Below, piece after piece: positions 30,890-42,867 of a stretch of DNA of 64,000 nucleotides (the stretch's first letter is position 1; each line of letters opens with the position of its first letter). The notes under the pieces were generated by a model. It was not told the origin of the DNA. It was given only the letters and a program-made list of their open reading frames with translations, and made no database searches. Where the stretch lies: positions 496,001-560,000 of the forward strand of contig CATNEN010000024.1 of assembly GCA_950097015.1 (NCBI GenBank). The letters run 5' to 3'. The stretch comes from Macrostomum hystrix. Taxonomy: Eukaryota > Platyhelminthes > Macrostomidae. The position numbers and the translations under genes were made by a program.

Positions 30890-33080
30890 TGTCAATGAAT
30901 ATTTAGTTCTTAAGTTGGTAAATTGTCTATAATAAGGTCAGTAAACTATCGGTACTAAAGTCGATAAATTGTCGGTACTAAAGTCGATAAATTATCGGTA
31001 CTAAAGTCGATAAATTGTCGGTACTAAAGTCAATGAATTGTCGGTACTTACGTCGATGAATTGTCCGTAATCAAGTCGATAAATTGTCGGTGCTAAAAAA
31101 TATAAATCAAAGGTGCTTAAGTCGATGAATTGTCGGTATTAAAGTCGATAAATTGTCGGTACTAAAGTCGATCAATTGTCGGTACTTAAGTCGATAAATT
31201 GTCGGTACTTACTCGTAAGTCGATAAATTGTCGGTACTTAAGTCGATAAATTGTCGGTACTAAAGTCGATAAATTGTCGGTACTAAAGTCAATAAATTGT
31301 CGGTACTAAAGTCTTTGAATTGTCGGTGATAAAGTCGATGAATTGTCGGTACTTAAGTCGATGAATTGTCGGTACTTTAAGTCGATAAATTGTCGGTACT
31401 AAAGTCGATCAATTGTCCGTAATCAAGTCGATAAATTGTCGGTACTAGTGTCGTTAAATTGTCGGTGCTAAAGTCGATAAATTGTCGGTACTAAAGTCTT
31501 TGAATTGTCGGTGATAAAGTCGATGAATTTTCGGTACTTAAGTCGATGAATTGTCGGTACTTAAGTCAATGAATTGTCGGTACTTAAGTCTTTGAATTGT
31601 CGGTACTTAAGTCTTTGAATTGTCGGTACTAAAGTCGATGAATTGTCGGTACTAAAGTCGATAAATTGTCGGTACTAAAGTCGATAAATTGTCGGTGATA
31701 AAGTCGATGAATTGTCGGTACTTAAGTCGATGAATTGTCGGTACTTAAGTCGATGAATTGTCGGTACTAAAGTCGATCAATTGTCCGTAATCAAGTCGAT
31801 AAATTGTCGGTACTAAAGTCAATAAATTGTCGGTACTAAAGTCAATAAATTGTCGGTACTAAAGTCAATAAATTGTCGGTACTAAAGTCAATAAATTGTC
31901 GGTACTAGTGTCGTTGAATTGTCGGTGCTAAAGTCGATAAATCAAAGGTGCTTAAGTCGATAAATTGTCCGTATATAAGTCAATGAATTGTCGGTACTTA
32001 AGTCGATGAATTATCGGTACTTAAGTCGATGAATTGTCGGTACTTAAGTCTATGAATTGTCGGTACTTAAGTCTATGAATTGTCGGTACTTAAGTCTATG
32101 AATTGTCGGTACTTAAGTCTTTGAATTGTCGGTACTTAAGTCTTTGAATTGTCGGTACTTAAGTCTATGAATTGTCGGTACTTAAGTCTATGAATTGTCG
32201 GTACTTAAGTCTATGAATTGTCGGTACTTAAGTCAATGAATTGTCGGTACTTAAGTCGATGAATTGTCGGTACTTAAGTCAATGAATTGTCGGTACTTAA
32301 GTCAATGAATTGTCGGTACTTAAGTCTTTGAATTGTCGGTACTTAAGTCTTTGAATTGTCGGTGATAAAGTCTATGAATTGTCGGTACTTAAGTCGATAA
32401 ATTGTCGGTACTAAAGTCGATCAATTGTCCGTAATCAAGTCAATAAATTGTCGGTACTAATGTCGTTGAATTGTCGGTGCTAAAGTCGATAAATCAAAGG
32501 TGCTTAAGTCGATAAATTGTCCGTATATAAGTCAATGAATTGTCGGTACTTACCGAAAGTACCGACAAGTCGATAAATTGTCGGTACTAAAGTCGATAAA
32601 TTGTCGGTGATAAAGTCGATGAATTGTCGGTACTTAAGTCGATGAATTGTCGGTACTTAAGTCGATGAATTGTCGGTACTAAAGTCGATCAATTGTCCGT
32701 AATCAAGTCGATAAATTGTCGGTACTAAAGTCAATAAATTGTCGGTACTAAAGTCAATAAATTGTCGGTACTAAAGTCAATAAATTGTCGGTACTAGTGT
32801 CGTTGAATTGTCGGTGCTAAAGTCGATAAATCAAAGGTGCTTAAGTCGATAAATTGTCCGTATATAAGTCAATGAATTGTCGGTACTTAAGTCGATGAAT
32901 TATCGGTACTTAAGTCGATGAATTGTCGGTACTTAAGTCGATGAATTGTCGGTACTTAAGTCGATGAATTGTCGGTACTTAAGTCGATGAATTGTCGGTA
33001 CTTAAGTCGATAAATTATTGGTACTTAGTCGATACATTGTTGGTACCAAAATCGATAAATTATCTGCGCTTTAGTCAAAA
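30890..33080. repeat. Minisatellite, 22-bp unit (~98 copies) with higher-order duplication
   Basis: The unit is AAGTCGATAAATTGTCGGTA plus CT, with variants (GTCTTTGAA, GTCAATAAA, ATCAAAGGTGC, GTCCGTAATC). The same ordered series of variants occurs at about 31690-32010 and again at about 32590-32910, indicating a ~0.9 kb block duplication. Unit edges are degenerate. Confidence 0.95.
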
Positions 33081-33459
33081 AATTGTTGCTATTATTGATG
33101 ATGCAATCGAGCAACTGTCGAAAATTGAGTCTGGAAATTTTATATGACCGTCCGTATTGCGTCGGCTAACTGTGTTAGCGTTTGCCATTGTGCCTCAATG
33201 TGTAATATTCACAACAGTTAACTATCATTTACGAGTATCTGTTCACACCATTTTGTGCTTATTAACTAAGACACGTCTGTCTTTTACAAGTAAAGTTCTA
33301 CGATTTCGTGAAGAATATATATTATATTTATTTGCTTTGCTTGCTGTTTGGCAGTTTCAAAAACTCCAATGTGTTTCGGTTCTGCTAAAATCTTACTGAT
33401 TTGATTTTAGTACCGCCTTGGTTTAGCTTAAAATTTTCCTTGTTCGGGTACCTGATATC

Positions 33460-33680
33460 TGTTTAGGTATCCGTTTCGTAATTTATGTATCCGTTTCCTA
33501 ATTTAGGTATCCGTTTCCTAATTTACGTATCCGTTTCCTAATTTAGGTATCCGTTTTGTAATTTAGGTAGCCGTTACCTAATTTAGGTATCCGTTACCTA
33601 ATTTACGTATCCGTTTCCTAATTTAGGTATCCCTTTCCTAGTTCCTGTTTACGATTTCTAGTTTAGGTGTCCGTTTCCTC
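33460..33680. repeat. Minisatellite, 20-bp unit (~10 copies)
   Basis: The unit is GTATCCGTTTCCTAATTTAG with point variants. Confidence 0.9.
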
Positions 33681-34970
33681 TAAATGAAAGGCCGTACGTA
33701 TATTTCACTGGCCATATTTTAGGCAAGCCAACGAACTGAAGACATATAATTGTAATGTCATATAATGTTATTTATTATATAATCGTAGCTCGATATGTTA
33801 TGAGTTTAACAGTGCAATCTGCTTTCCTGACATCAAATGGACTGCAAACAATATACGAGCATTAACCTCGTATTAAGCAAAAGAATCTAATTTATTGAAA
33901 CTCATTAAGCAGCTCAGAATTACAATGGACGATAGTAACGCATAACGGGAACATGTTTGCAATTGACCTGAATAGGTATGAAATAATTGATAGATTTGTA
34001 CAAAACATATTCTGGACTTCATTGAAAATAACAGGTTTACATGCATTGATATAGGTCTGTTTAATAAGCTCAGAGTGACAGCAAAATGTCACTCTTTATT
34101 TTTTTAATTTTCTTGACGGCTAGTGGTGAGCATTCTTAAATAAATTCCGTTGGATTTGTTCACTATATTTGTAACTTCTTTGATAATTCGTTAAAAGTAT
34201 AATCGCAATGATAAAATTAATTAACTTTTGAAGTTAAATTGAGTAATGATAAATTGATAAGAAAATAATTAGTTAAGGTTGTTAAAAAGTAACGATAGAT
34301 AATCATAATTCTAATAATAAGTAGCGATATCTGTTTATTAGTAATAAAAAGTAATGATTATTGTTCCTAATAAAATGAAGTAACGAACATCAATAACAAT
34401 AAAAAGTACAGATTGACGTTAATTAAATAAATAATTTTTTTCTACTTTTTACCTTCTTCAAGCAAAGTTATTCTTTAAAGAAGAAGAGATTTTTCTGAGC
34501 CTAAAACGGTCTTAAAAAGTAACGCACCACCGCTTACTAGCGACAATGATCATGTAAAGTCGACAAAACGACAAGCAAACCAAGATAAATTATGCTCCAT
34601 TAAATAGGTTAAACAAGCCTTGAGTTAAGGCATTGTACAACAACTCTGTATAAAACTTGTCAAAAATGTAACTGCTGTCTTTCTTTCTTGAAAATTATTG
34701 AATATTGTGAAAGTCGAAGAAATTTCTTCTAGTATTCTGCGGAGAATTGGTAGTTAACTCCGCTAGTCCTGTGCTGGGCAGGTAGAATGCGGCAAAGTCT
34801 TCCGTTCGCTGAGTCCTCAGACCAGAATATTGGCCAGACTCTGCGACGCCATGGGGCGCAATGAAACTGTGGTAGTTGCTGTGCACTGCAAGCCAGCCAA
34901 TGTTTGTGTGTTTCACATGCTGTAGATACAACTAACAGTAGGATTGTTCATATAATGCGTCTTTGACGTG
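33681..34970. other. Intergenic, nothing recognised
   Basis: Mostly AT-rich unique sequence (TAATAA-type runs near 34200-34420). Short open frames have no supporting feature. Confidence 0.5.
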
Positions 34971-34974
34971 CTTG

Positions 34975-35485
34975 CATTATCCATTTAGTCCTCTGCAGTG
35001 TGTCCTCTACCCCCTGAGTTATCCATTGTGTCCTCTACCCCCCTGAGTTATTCATTGTGTCCTCTACCCCCCTGAGTTATCCTGTGTGTCATCTACCCCC
35101 CTGAGTTATCCTGTGTGTCATCTACCCCCCTGAGTTATCCAGTGTGTCCTCTACCCCCCTGAGATATCCAGTGTGTCCTCTACCCCCCTGAGTTATCCTG
35201 TGTGTCATCTACCCCCCTGAGTTATCCAGTGTGTCCTCTACCCCCCTGAGATATCCAGTGTGTCCTCTACCCCCCCTGAGTTATCCATTGTGTCCTCTAC
35301 CCCTTGATTTATCGTGTGTCCTCTTACCCCTTAAGTAATCCAATGTGTCTTCTACCCCCCTGAAGTGTCCGTTGCGTCCTCTACCCCCTGAACTGTCCGT
35401 TGCATCCTCTACCCCCTGAGTTATCCATTTGGTCCGCTATCCCTGAACTTTCTATTGTGTCCTCTACCCCTCTGAAGTGTCCGGT
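34975..35485. repeat. Minisatellite, 27-bp unit (~18 copies)
   Basis: The unit begins GTGTCCTCTACCCCCCTGAG and ends TTATCCA. It is C-rich on the plus strand. It lies immediately beyond a strong donor-like sequence at the end of the DM-domain gene, so it may be intronic. Confidence 0.93.
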
Positions 35486-35503
35486 GTGCTCCCAAATCAC
35501 CCC

Positions 35504-36201
35504 TTACTTACTGCCGCTGCCGTGATCAGGCAGTGACAAGTAGGTCGGCGGCCTGGGCCCGAATGCCCATGTGGATTGCTCGTCAGGTCCGCCGCCACTG
35601 ACACCGCCACCGCCTCCTCCAACTCCTCCTCCTCCGTAGGCTTGAAAGTCTAGCGGGTTGATGGGGCCGACGCTCTCGTTGGAGATCAGCGGATAATCGC
35701 ACGGCTGTCCGCCAGAACCGCCTTTTGGAGGATTTTTAGGTACGAATTTTTGCAGTGTGCTTTGGAGGGTTGGCCCTCGTCGGCGTACATTGCACGACAA
35801 GCCTTCTAATCAGTTCTACACATTCAACAGACACCGAATGTCCAGACCTTTATGGTCCTCAACATCGGGCGTCATCGGCTCGCCGGCCGCCGGATCCAGT
35901 TTGACAGCGCCGCCGTCCACAATTGACGGCGTGGCGGTCGACGCAGAAACTGCGACCGCTGCAGCAACAGCTGCCGCCGCCGCCGCCGCCGCCGCCGCAG
36001 CTGCCGAGGACGTGCCGAAGCTAGACGAGGCTGACGAATGATTATGGCGATTCTGAAACTGATGATGCTGATGCTGCAGCAGGTACTGGTGCTCTTGAAG
36101 CTGCATGGGCTGATGAAGCTGCTGCTGCTGCTGTTGCTGCTGCAGATGCGGAAACGGGGCGACGGGCGCAACGGGTCTCAGAGAGCGCCGTCTGGCCGAT
36201 A

Positions 36202-36259
<58 letters not shown>

Positions 36260-36365
36260 AGTCAGCTGGTGGTGATGCCCGAATGTGCTGAAGTGTCCGC
36301 CGGCGAATGCTGCAACAAACTGATCGTCTGGCTTGTAGTCCAGTTGATCAAATCTGGAGTGTGGA

Positions 36366-36409
<44 letters not shown>

Positions 36410-37809
36410 CTCGTCGCGCAGTAGTTTATCGTTGGATTTGCGCATTGCAATGAGCGAACAGTCGTCGCAAATACAGATAGCGTAGGGGCAGAGCTTCTTG
36501 TGACCGCGCCATGGCTGAGTTGTGCCGTGATTGCGGCAGCGGCGACAGTGGGGCCCGCTGAATGCTGAGTCACCTTGAGCACAGAGTGAGAACAAAACAA
36601 TGCATTTGTGAAATCATTTTCTTCTTTTTCTTAGCATCATTCCCTTTTTTCCATTGAAACAGCAGCCTGTTCTAACTCCAGTAGTCCTTTATAACAGCAG
36701 CCTGTTCTAACTCCAGTAGTCCTTTATAACAGCAGCCTGTTCTAACTCCAGTAGTCCTTTATAACAGCAGCCTGTTCTAACTCCAGTAGTCCTTTATAAC
36801 AGCAGCCTGTTCTAACTCCAGTAGTCCTTTATAACAGCAGCCTGTTCTAACTCCAGTAGTCCTTTATAACAGCAGCCTGTTCTAACTCCAGTAGCCCTTT
36901 ATAACAGCAGCCTGTTCTAACTCCAGTAGTCCTTTATAACAGCAGCCTGTTCTAACTCCAGTAGTCCTTTATAACAGCAGCCTGTTCTAACTCCAGTAGC
37001 CCTTTATAACAGCAGCCTGTTCTAACTCCAGTAGTCCTTTATAACAGCAGCCTGTTCTAACTCCAGTAGTCCTTTATAACAGCAGCCTGTTCTAACTCCA
37101 GTAGTCCTTTATAACAGCAGCCTGTTCTAACTCCAGTAGCCCTTTATAACAGCAGCCTGTTCTAACTCCAGTAGTCCTTTATAACAGCAGCCTGTTCTAA
37201 CTCCAGTAGCCCTTTATAACAGCAGCCTGTTCTAACTCCAGTAGTCCTTTATAACAGCAGCCTGTTCTAACTCCAGTAGCCCTTTATAACAGCAGCCTGT
37301 TCTAACTCCAGTAGTCCTTTATAACAGCAGCCTGTTCTAACTCCAGTAGTCCTTTATAACAGCAGCCTGTTCTAACTCCAGTAGTCCTTTATAACAGCAG
37401 CCTGTTCTAACTCCAGTAGCCCTTTATAACAGCAGCCTGTTCTAACTCCAGTAGTCCTTTATAACAGCAGCCTGTTCTAACTCCAGTAGCCCTTTATAAC
37501 AGCAGCCTGTTCTAACTCCAGTAGCCCTTTATAACAGCAGCCTGTTCTAACTCCAGTAGCCCTTTATAACAGCAGCCTGTTCTAACTCCAGTAGTCCTTT
37601 ATAACAGCAGCCTGTTCTAACTCCAGTAGCCCTTTATAACTGGCCAAATTGCCCTTACATGAATGACTCAGACGTCTAAAATATATAGTTTTTTAATAAC
37701 ACTTCAATTAAATAGCTTAGCAAATGTAAAATGTTAATTTTTTTTTTTCATTTAAATATCTTCGCGAAATATTAGCCTAATGCAACATTTTGCATTATAA
37801 AAAAAAATA

Positions 37810-37881
<72 letters not shown>

Positions 37882-38626
37882 AATGAATTTGGCAATTCTG
37901 GACCATTAACTGGGACTAGGATCCCATCAGATCCGGCAGCTGAATATTCTTGCAGTTGCTGCTGGTGGTACATTCGCTACATTCTGCACAGACTCTTTAT
38001 GGGGCCGAGAAAAGTACCAATTTTGTCAGGCAGCCTATGGAATGCCGTGGCTCGCAGCATCTGCGCTGATCTTGCCATTCAAAGGTGGGATTATGAAGAC
38101 AATTGCTACAAACTGGTGCAGTATCTTTTCTATAGCAAAACTATTCAACTTGAAAGCAGATTTAAGGGAAAATTCTGTTCGGTTTGGGGCGCGAAATGCA
38201 CTGCAGGAACAACTTTTTAATATATTTATATTCTGCTATTAATGTGACAAAATCTGTCTAGTGAAATATGACACATCTAGTGAAATATGACAGATCTAGT
38301 GAAATATGACAGATCTAGTGAAATATGACAGATCTAGTGAAATATGACAGATCTAGTGAAATATGACACATCTAGTGAAATATGACAGATCTAGTGAAAT
38401 ATGACAGATCTAGTGAAATATGACAGATCTAGTGAAATATGACAGATCTATTGAAATATGACAGATCTAGTGAAATATGACAGATCTAGTGAAATATGAC
38501 AGATCTAGTGAAATATGACAGATCTAGTGAAATATGACAGATCTAGTGAAATATGACTAATGACATTTTTTATCATCTGAAAATGCTACCTTTTTCACAG
38601 CTGAAAGAGGTCTCGCTGATGATTGT

Positions 38627-38669
<43 letters not shown>

Positions 38670-39089
38670 CGTTGCTGCTGCTGCTGCTGCTGCTGTTTCT
38701 TGAACTCCGGCATTCGACCAGTTGAGCTGAGCTGCTGGCTCTGTGCCGCAGTGAAATAGGAGTCATTCAGAGCCGAGTCACCCGCAGCCACCTGGCCGCG
38801 ATGCTCGGTCTCCTGCTTCTTCTGCAGATCCTCGCTTCTCTGCTTCCGGTAATTGCTAATCTGCTTGGCCACAATGGACCGGCCGTGCTCAACCAGCTCG
38901 CATTTGGTGCATCGGCAGTCTTTTTGTTTGCAATTTCTCTTGTGATTTTTAACGCTAATATTTAGACCGTGACCTTTGCACTTGCGGCAATAGTATTGCT
39001 TGCGGTTGCCCTGCGGTTGCTGGGCGAGTTGTTGCTGCTGCTGAAGTCCGCCGACTGTGAAAGCCTCCACAGACAGCCGGTGCTGCTGC
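35504..39089 (-). CDS. Doublesex/MAB-3-type protein with two DM domains (partial, 5' end not found)
   Basis: Proposed exons on the minus strand are 39089-38590, 36564-35848 and a tentative 35805-35504. The first carries DM module 1: CRKCKGHG, then NHKRNCKQKDCRCTKC, then a basic tail (VAKQISNYRKQR). The second carries DM module 2: CRRCRNHG, then GHKKLCPYAICICDDC, then SLIAMRKSNDKLL. Each keeps the Cys/His set of the intertwined zinc module. The long intron joins phase 1 to phase 1 without breaking frame, which argues for one gene. Proteins with two DM modules are known from nematode MAB-3. Such proteins bind DNA and control sex-specific development. Both exons end in long Gln runs, and exon 2 adds poly-Ala and further Gln/His tracts. 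The last exon needs a 42-bp intron (35847-35806) to skip two stops. No ATG precedes module 1: the frame opens at a TGA, so an upstream exon is missing. The final GGCA|GTAAGTAAG could be a donor rather than the true end. Confidence 0.85.
36658..37640. repeat. Minisatellite, 35-bp unit (~28 copies), extremely homogeneous
   Basis: The unit begins AACAGCAGCCTGTTCTAACT and ends CCAGTAGTCCTTTAT. Apart from a T/C alternation (AGTCC versus AGCCC) the copies are essentially identical. It lies in the large intron between the two DM exons. Confidence 0.97.
37803..37884. repeat. (TAA)n microsatellite
   Basis: About 27 TAA triplets with one interruption. Read on the minus strand it is an (ATT)n run, as at SINE or LINE tails in this window. 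Confidence 0.95.
37934..38090 (+). other. Possible exon or decayed coding remnant
   Basis: One plus-strand frame reads AVAAGGTFATFCTDSLWGRE followed by a hydrophobic stretch (AASALILPF). It is preceded by an acceptor-like TATTCTTGCAG and followed by a donor-like AAAG|GTGGGA. This is more protein-like than neighbouring sequence, but no family was recognised, and it lies inside an intron of the opposite-strand DM gene, next to the (TAA)n run. It could also be a decayed insert. Confidence 0.25.
38251..38557. repeat. Minisatellite, 19-bp unit (16 copies)
   Basis: The unit is AGATCTAGTGAAATATGAC; two copies read ACATCTAG and one TCTATTG. It starts just beyond the donor of DM exon 1. Confidence 0.95.
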
Positions 39090-39186
39090 CTGCGAGGTGA
39101 TTCAACATCGACTCAAAACTATATAATAGCTACACTTGACTTGCTCTGGAGTATAGTTCAGTTCAGTTGAAGTTAAATGGACAATA

Positions 39187-39479
39187 ACTGATTACACCTA
39201 CCCTACCTAATTCAACCAGATGTGCAGCCGACACACCACAGCCGCAGCTATTGCGCGGCGCATCTGAAGGCTGCGTACGGCTGTCCAGTCCATGGACTGG
39301 GGAGACGCTCAATAGCTACCCCCAATCACCCCAGCTAATGCTGGTACCCATTTACCAGCTGGGTGAATTAAAGCAATGCACAAACAAAGGACACAAATTG
39401 TTCAAGTGAAGTTGCGAATCGAACCCCCAACCTTCAAGTCGTGAGTCCAACACGCTAACCACTAGGCTACAACGCCCTA
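39187..39479 (-). mobile_element. tRNA-derived SINE (family 1), second copy
   Basis: Same structure as the copy at 30032 but inverted and more diverged. The B-box region on the plus strand reads TTGCGAATCGAACCCCCAAC and the core has small deletions. GACAATA at 39180-39186 and 39480-39486 is a candidate 7-bp target duplication. Confidence 0.9.
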
Positions 39480-39486
39480 GACAATA

Positions 39487-40122
39487 TAAATAAACACATC
39501 TAGATAGATATAGTTATAGATACGTCAAAATAAACTGTGAATGAAACAATCAAACAAACAGAATATAAATAAATAAATCAATCAATCAATCAATCAATCA
39601 ATATAAACGCAAAGATAAAGAAAATAGCTAGGCAAACAAACAAGCTAATGGACAAACAAACTAGGAGTAGAAACATATTTGAGAATTGTTAGGCTAATAA
39701 TTTTCAGTTTCTAATCTCCTGATTTCTAATGTTCGCAGCCTCACAGAGAGAAATAGAAATTATTACTCCTATTATTATATATACATATGGCTCATTCTGC
39801 CTCAGCCGATTTCGCTACAAAAATCAAGAGAAGCGACCCTGCAACCCCTCCCCTTGAACCGAATCGGGCGCGGAGCTCGTCTCGGCATTAACAGTAGCGA
39901 TTTTGCATGAGAAATTGTATCGAAATCAAGAAGGAGCTGCATTTCGAGCTGCAGCCACGCATTTGGTGAATATTGCACCACACTGCATATAGGAGAAGCG
40001 GGGACAGTTACATTCATTATAGAATATGCACACATTGCAGTGTGCGAGCGCATGGGTGAGGCCGTTAGTTTTCGTTACATTTCTTCTCATTTCGCTAGTA
40101 TTAGGTCTCAAATATCTCTCTG

Positions 40123-40159
<37 letters not shown>

Positions 40160-40498
40160 GTGAGTCCGCGCACTCAATTTCACTGACAAGAGAAAACTAA
40201 GCCATATAGAGCTCACATGATAGCGATATCTATTTTCGCAGCCGAATAGTTTTTTTTGTTATAAATCTTAATTGTCTTTCTTTTTTCCCAAATGAAATTC
40301 TATATCGCGCTTCTCGTAATATACTCGTATAGTATTCAATACAAATTGAAGACCTAACCATTGAAAGAAGATTTTAACCTTACTTATTACTGGTAACTAA
40401 GACTATAGTTTAATGGTAAAACCTTTCATTTTTATGTACCAGCTGACACCTCTGCTGACACACCAGCTGACAACTTTCTTGAGCAAGTACTCTACTAG
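39487..40498. other. Intergenic with microsatellites
   Basis: Contains AATA/AATC runs (about 39565-39605) and a (GT)n run (about 40128-40155). No exon was recognised; the missing 5' exon of the DM-domain gene could lie in this direction. Confidence 0.5.
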
Positions 40499-40770
40499 GG
40501 TCAGTGGCAGAGCGGTTAACGCGTTTGCCTCTCGCGGCCAGGTCCTGAGCTCGATTCCGCGGCGAGGCCACATTCATTTGGGGCGCAGCCGCGGACAGAA
40601 GGCTTGGGGGCTTGTAGTGCAATTTACGCCCTTGAAGTCACAGTGAAAGTGTACATTGTCTGACGATGAGTCAGAGCAAATGTACACACACCTGTTTGAG
40701 CGTGTGCCTGCGTACGGTACCTGTGTGCGTGTGTGCTCAGGAGTCAGCGAAATGAGCAGAATTGCCTCCT
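40499..40770 (+). mobile_element. tRNA-derived SINE (family 2)
   Basis: The head (GGGTCAGTGGCAGAGCGGTT with GCTCGATTCCGCGGCGAGGC) is a tRNA-like promoter region. The body (TTTGGGGCGCAGCCGCGGAC... to GTCAGCGAAATGAGCAGAAT) recurs, truncated, at 61150-61395. The body is unrelated to the family 1 core. Confidence 0.82.
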
Positions 40771-41383
40771 CGCTAGAAACAACTTTAGTTCGCTGAAGCT
40801 TTATCGAAATCTTCATATTCCTTCCTACCTTGAAGTGGCTGTCACAGTTGGATGTCGATTGAACAGCCCGTTGTCCATGTCAAATGTTAATCAATGAGAC
40901 AAGACGATGAAGCTTGGGGCTAGTTCTAAGCTTTCTCTATTTTAATTCGTATCGTTGAATTCATTTTCAGCCGCGACTTTAATAAAAGATTTCTCGCAGT
41001 TAGTTAATGCGGGCATACTTGGCCAGCCCGCCAGCCAATGGCAAAGCTGTGCGCGAGTCCCCCCCTACCCACCCCTCCTCCGCCAACTGACCAGTTTGAA
41101 GGCTGAACGAATTAAATCGGCTTGACAGGCACTGATGGCAGGTATTCGTGTTTGTAGAGGATTTGCGCAACTACGCAATTCGCAGCATTTTTTTTTAATT
41201 TTGCGAATTTTTTGTTAAATACGTAATTAATTGGGTCTATATACGCCATGTATACTGGTAGGCATTCGATTTACAACAGCTCTCACTTGATTGATTGCCG
41301 TTAGTTTTTTTTCAAAAACTTTTGGAGTTAGAAAAAATTGTAATGTGTGATTATGACAATTTAAAGCTTCTGCTATCTAGAAC
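40771..41383. other. Intergenic, nothing recognised
   Basis: Unique sequence including a C-rich patch near 41055-41085. Confidence 0.45.
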
Positions 41384-42655
41384 GGAAGCAGACAAATACC
41401 AGACAGAAGCAGACAGGTACCAGACAGAGGCAGACAAATACCAGACAGAAGCAGACAGGTACCAGACAGAAGCAGACAGGTACCAGACAGAAGCAGACAG
41501 GTACCAGACAGAGGCAGACAAATACCAGACAGAAGCAGACAGGTACCAGACAGAAGCAGACAGGTACCAGACAGAAGCAGACAGGTACCAGATAGAAGCA
41601 GACAGGTACCAGACAGAAGCAGGTACCAGATAGAAGCAGACAGGTACCAGACAGAGGCAGACAAATACCAGACAGAAGCAGACAGGTACCAGATAGAAGC
41701 AGACAGGTACCAGACAGAAGCAGACAGGTACCAGATAGAAGCAGACAGGTACCAGACAGAAGCAGACAAATACCAGACAGAAGCAGACAGGTACCAGACA
41801 GAAGCAGACAAATACCAGACAGAAGCAGACAAATACCAGACAGAAGCAGACAAATACCAGACAGAAGCAGACAAATACCAGACAGAAGCAGACAGTGAGA
41901 CAAATACCAGACAGAAGCAGACAGTGAGACAGGTACCAGACAGAAGCAGACATGTACCAGACAGAAGCAGACAAATACCAGACAGAAGCAGACATGTACC
42001 AGACAGAAGCAGACAAATACCAGACAGAAGCAGACAGGTACCAGACAGAAGCAGACAAATACCAGACAGAAGCAGACAAATACCAGACAGAAGCAGACAA
42101 ATACCAGACAGAAGCAGACAGTGAGACAGGTACCAGACAGAAGCAGACATGTACCAGATAGAAGCAGACAGGTACCAGACAGAAGCAGGTACCAGATAGA
42201 AGCAGACAGGTACCAGACAGAAGCAGACAGGTGCCAGACAGAAGCAGACAGGTACCAGACAGAAGCAGACAGGTACCAGACAGAAGCAGACAGGTACCAG
42301 ACAAAAGCAGACAAATACCAGACAGAAGCAGACAAATACCAGACAGAAGCAGACAGGTACCAGACAGAAGCAGACAGGTACCAGACAGAGGCAGACAGAT
42401 ACCAGACAGAAGCAGACAGGTACCAGACAGAAGCAGACAGGTACCAGACAGAAGCAGACAAATACCAGACAGAAGCAGACAGTGAGACAGGTACCAGACA
42501 GAAGCAGACAGGCATTGAACAGAAGCAGACAGGCATTGAACAGAAGCAGACAGATATTGAACAGAATCAGACAGGCATTGAACAGAAGCAGACAGGCATT
42601 GAACAGAAGCAGACAGGTATTGAACAGAAGCAGACAGGTATTGAACAGAAGCAGT
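41384..42655. repeat. Minisatellite, 21-bp unit (~60 copies)
   Basis: The unit is AGACAGAAGCAGACAGGTAC plus C, with variants AAATACC, CATGTACC, a 13-bp insertion form (CAGTGAGACAGG), and at the right end ATTGAAC in place of ACCAGAC. The unit length is a multiple of three, so several long frames stay open (YQTEADR-type repeat on the plus strand). No ATG context, splice border or neighbouring exon supports translation. Confidence 0.95.
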
Positions 42656-42867
42656 AAGCGTCGTGCGTGCGCACGCAAGCAGTCGAAAAAAACTTAGGGA
42701 TTGCTCTTTGATACAATTACGTATATGAGGGGAGAATGGGATGAGAAATGGGATCTACCTGCCAATCAGAAGCAGAAAGCAAAGCCAGTGCAATATTCTT
42801 GGATGGCCAGTGCTCAAAAACAAAATTGATTTTGATACATTTCTTTCTTCTGGGCTTTGCATGTTGC

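Noticed and set aside
41351-42678. Open frames of 300-430 codons on the minus strand and 100-180 on the plus strand
   Set aside because: They run through the 21-bp array. The unit length is a multiple of three with no stop, so frames stay open automatically. There is no splice border, no non-repeat domain, and several frames are open at once.
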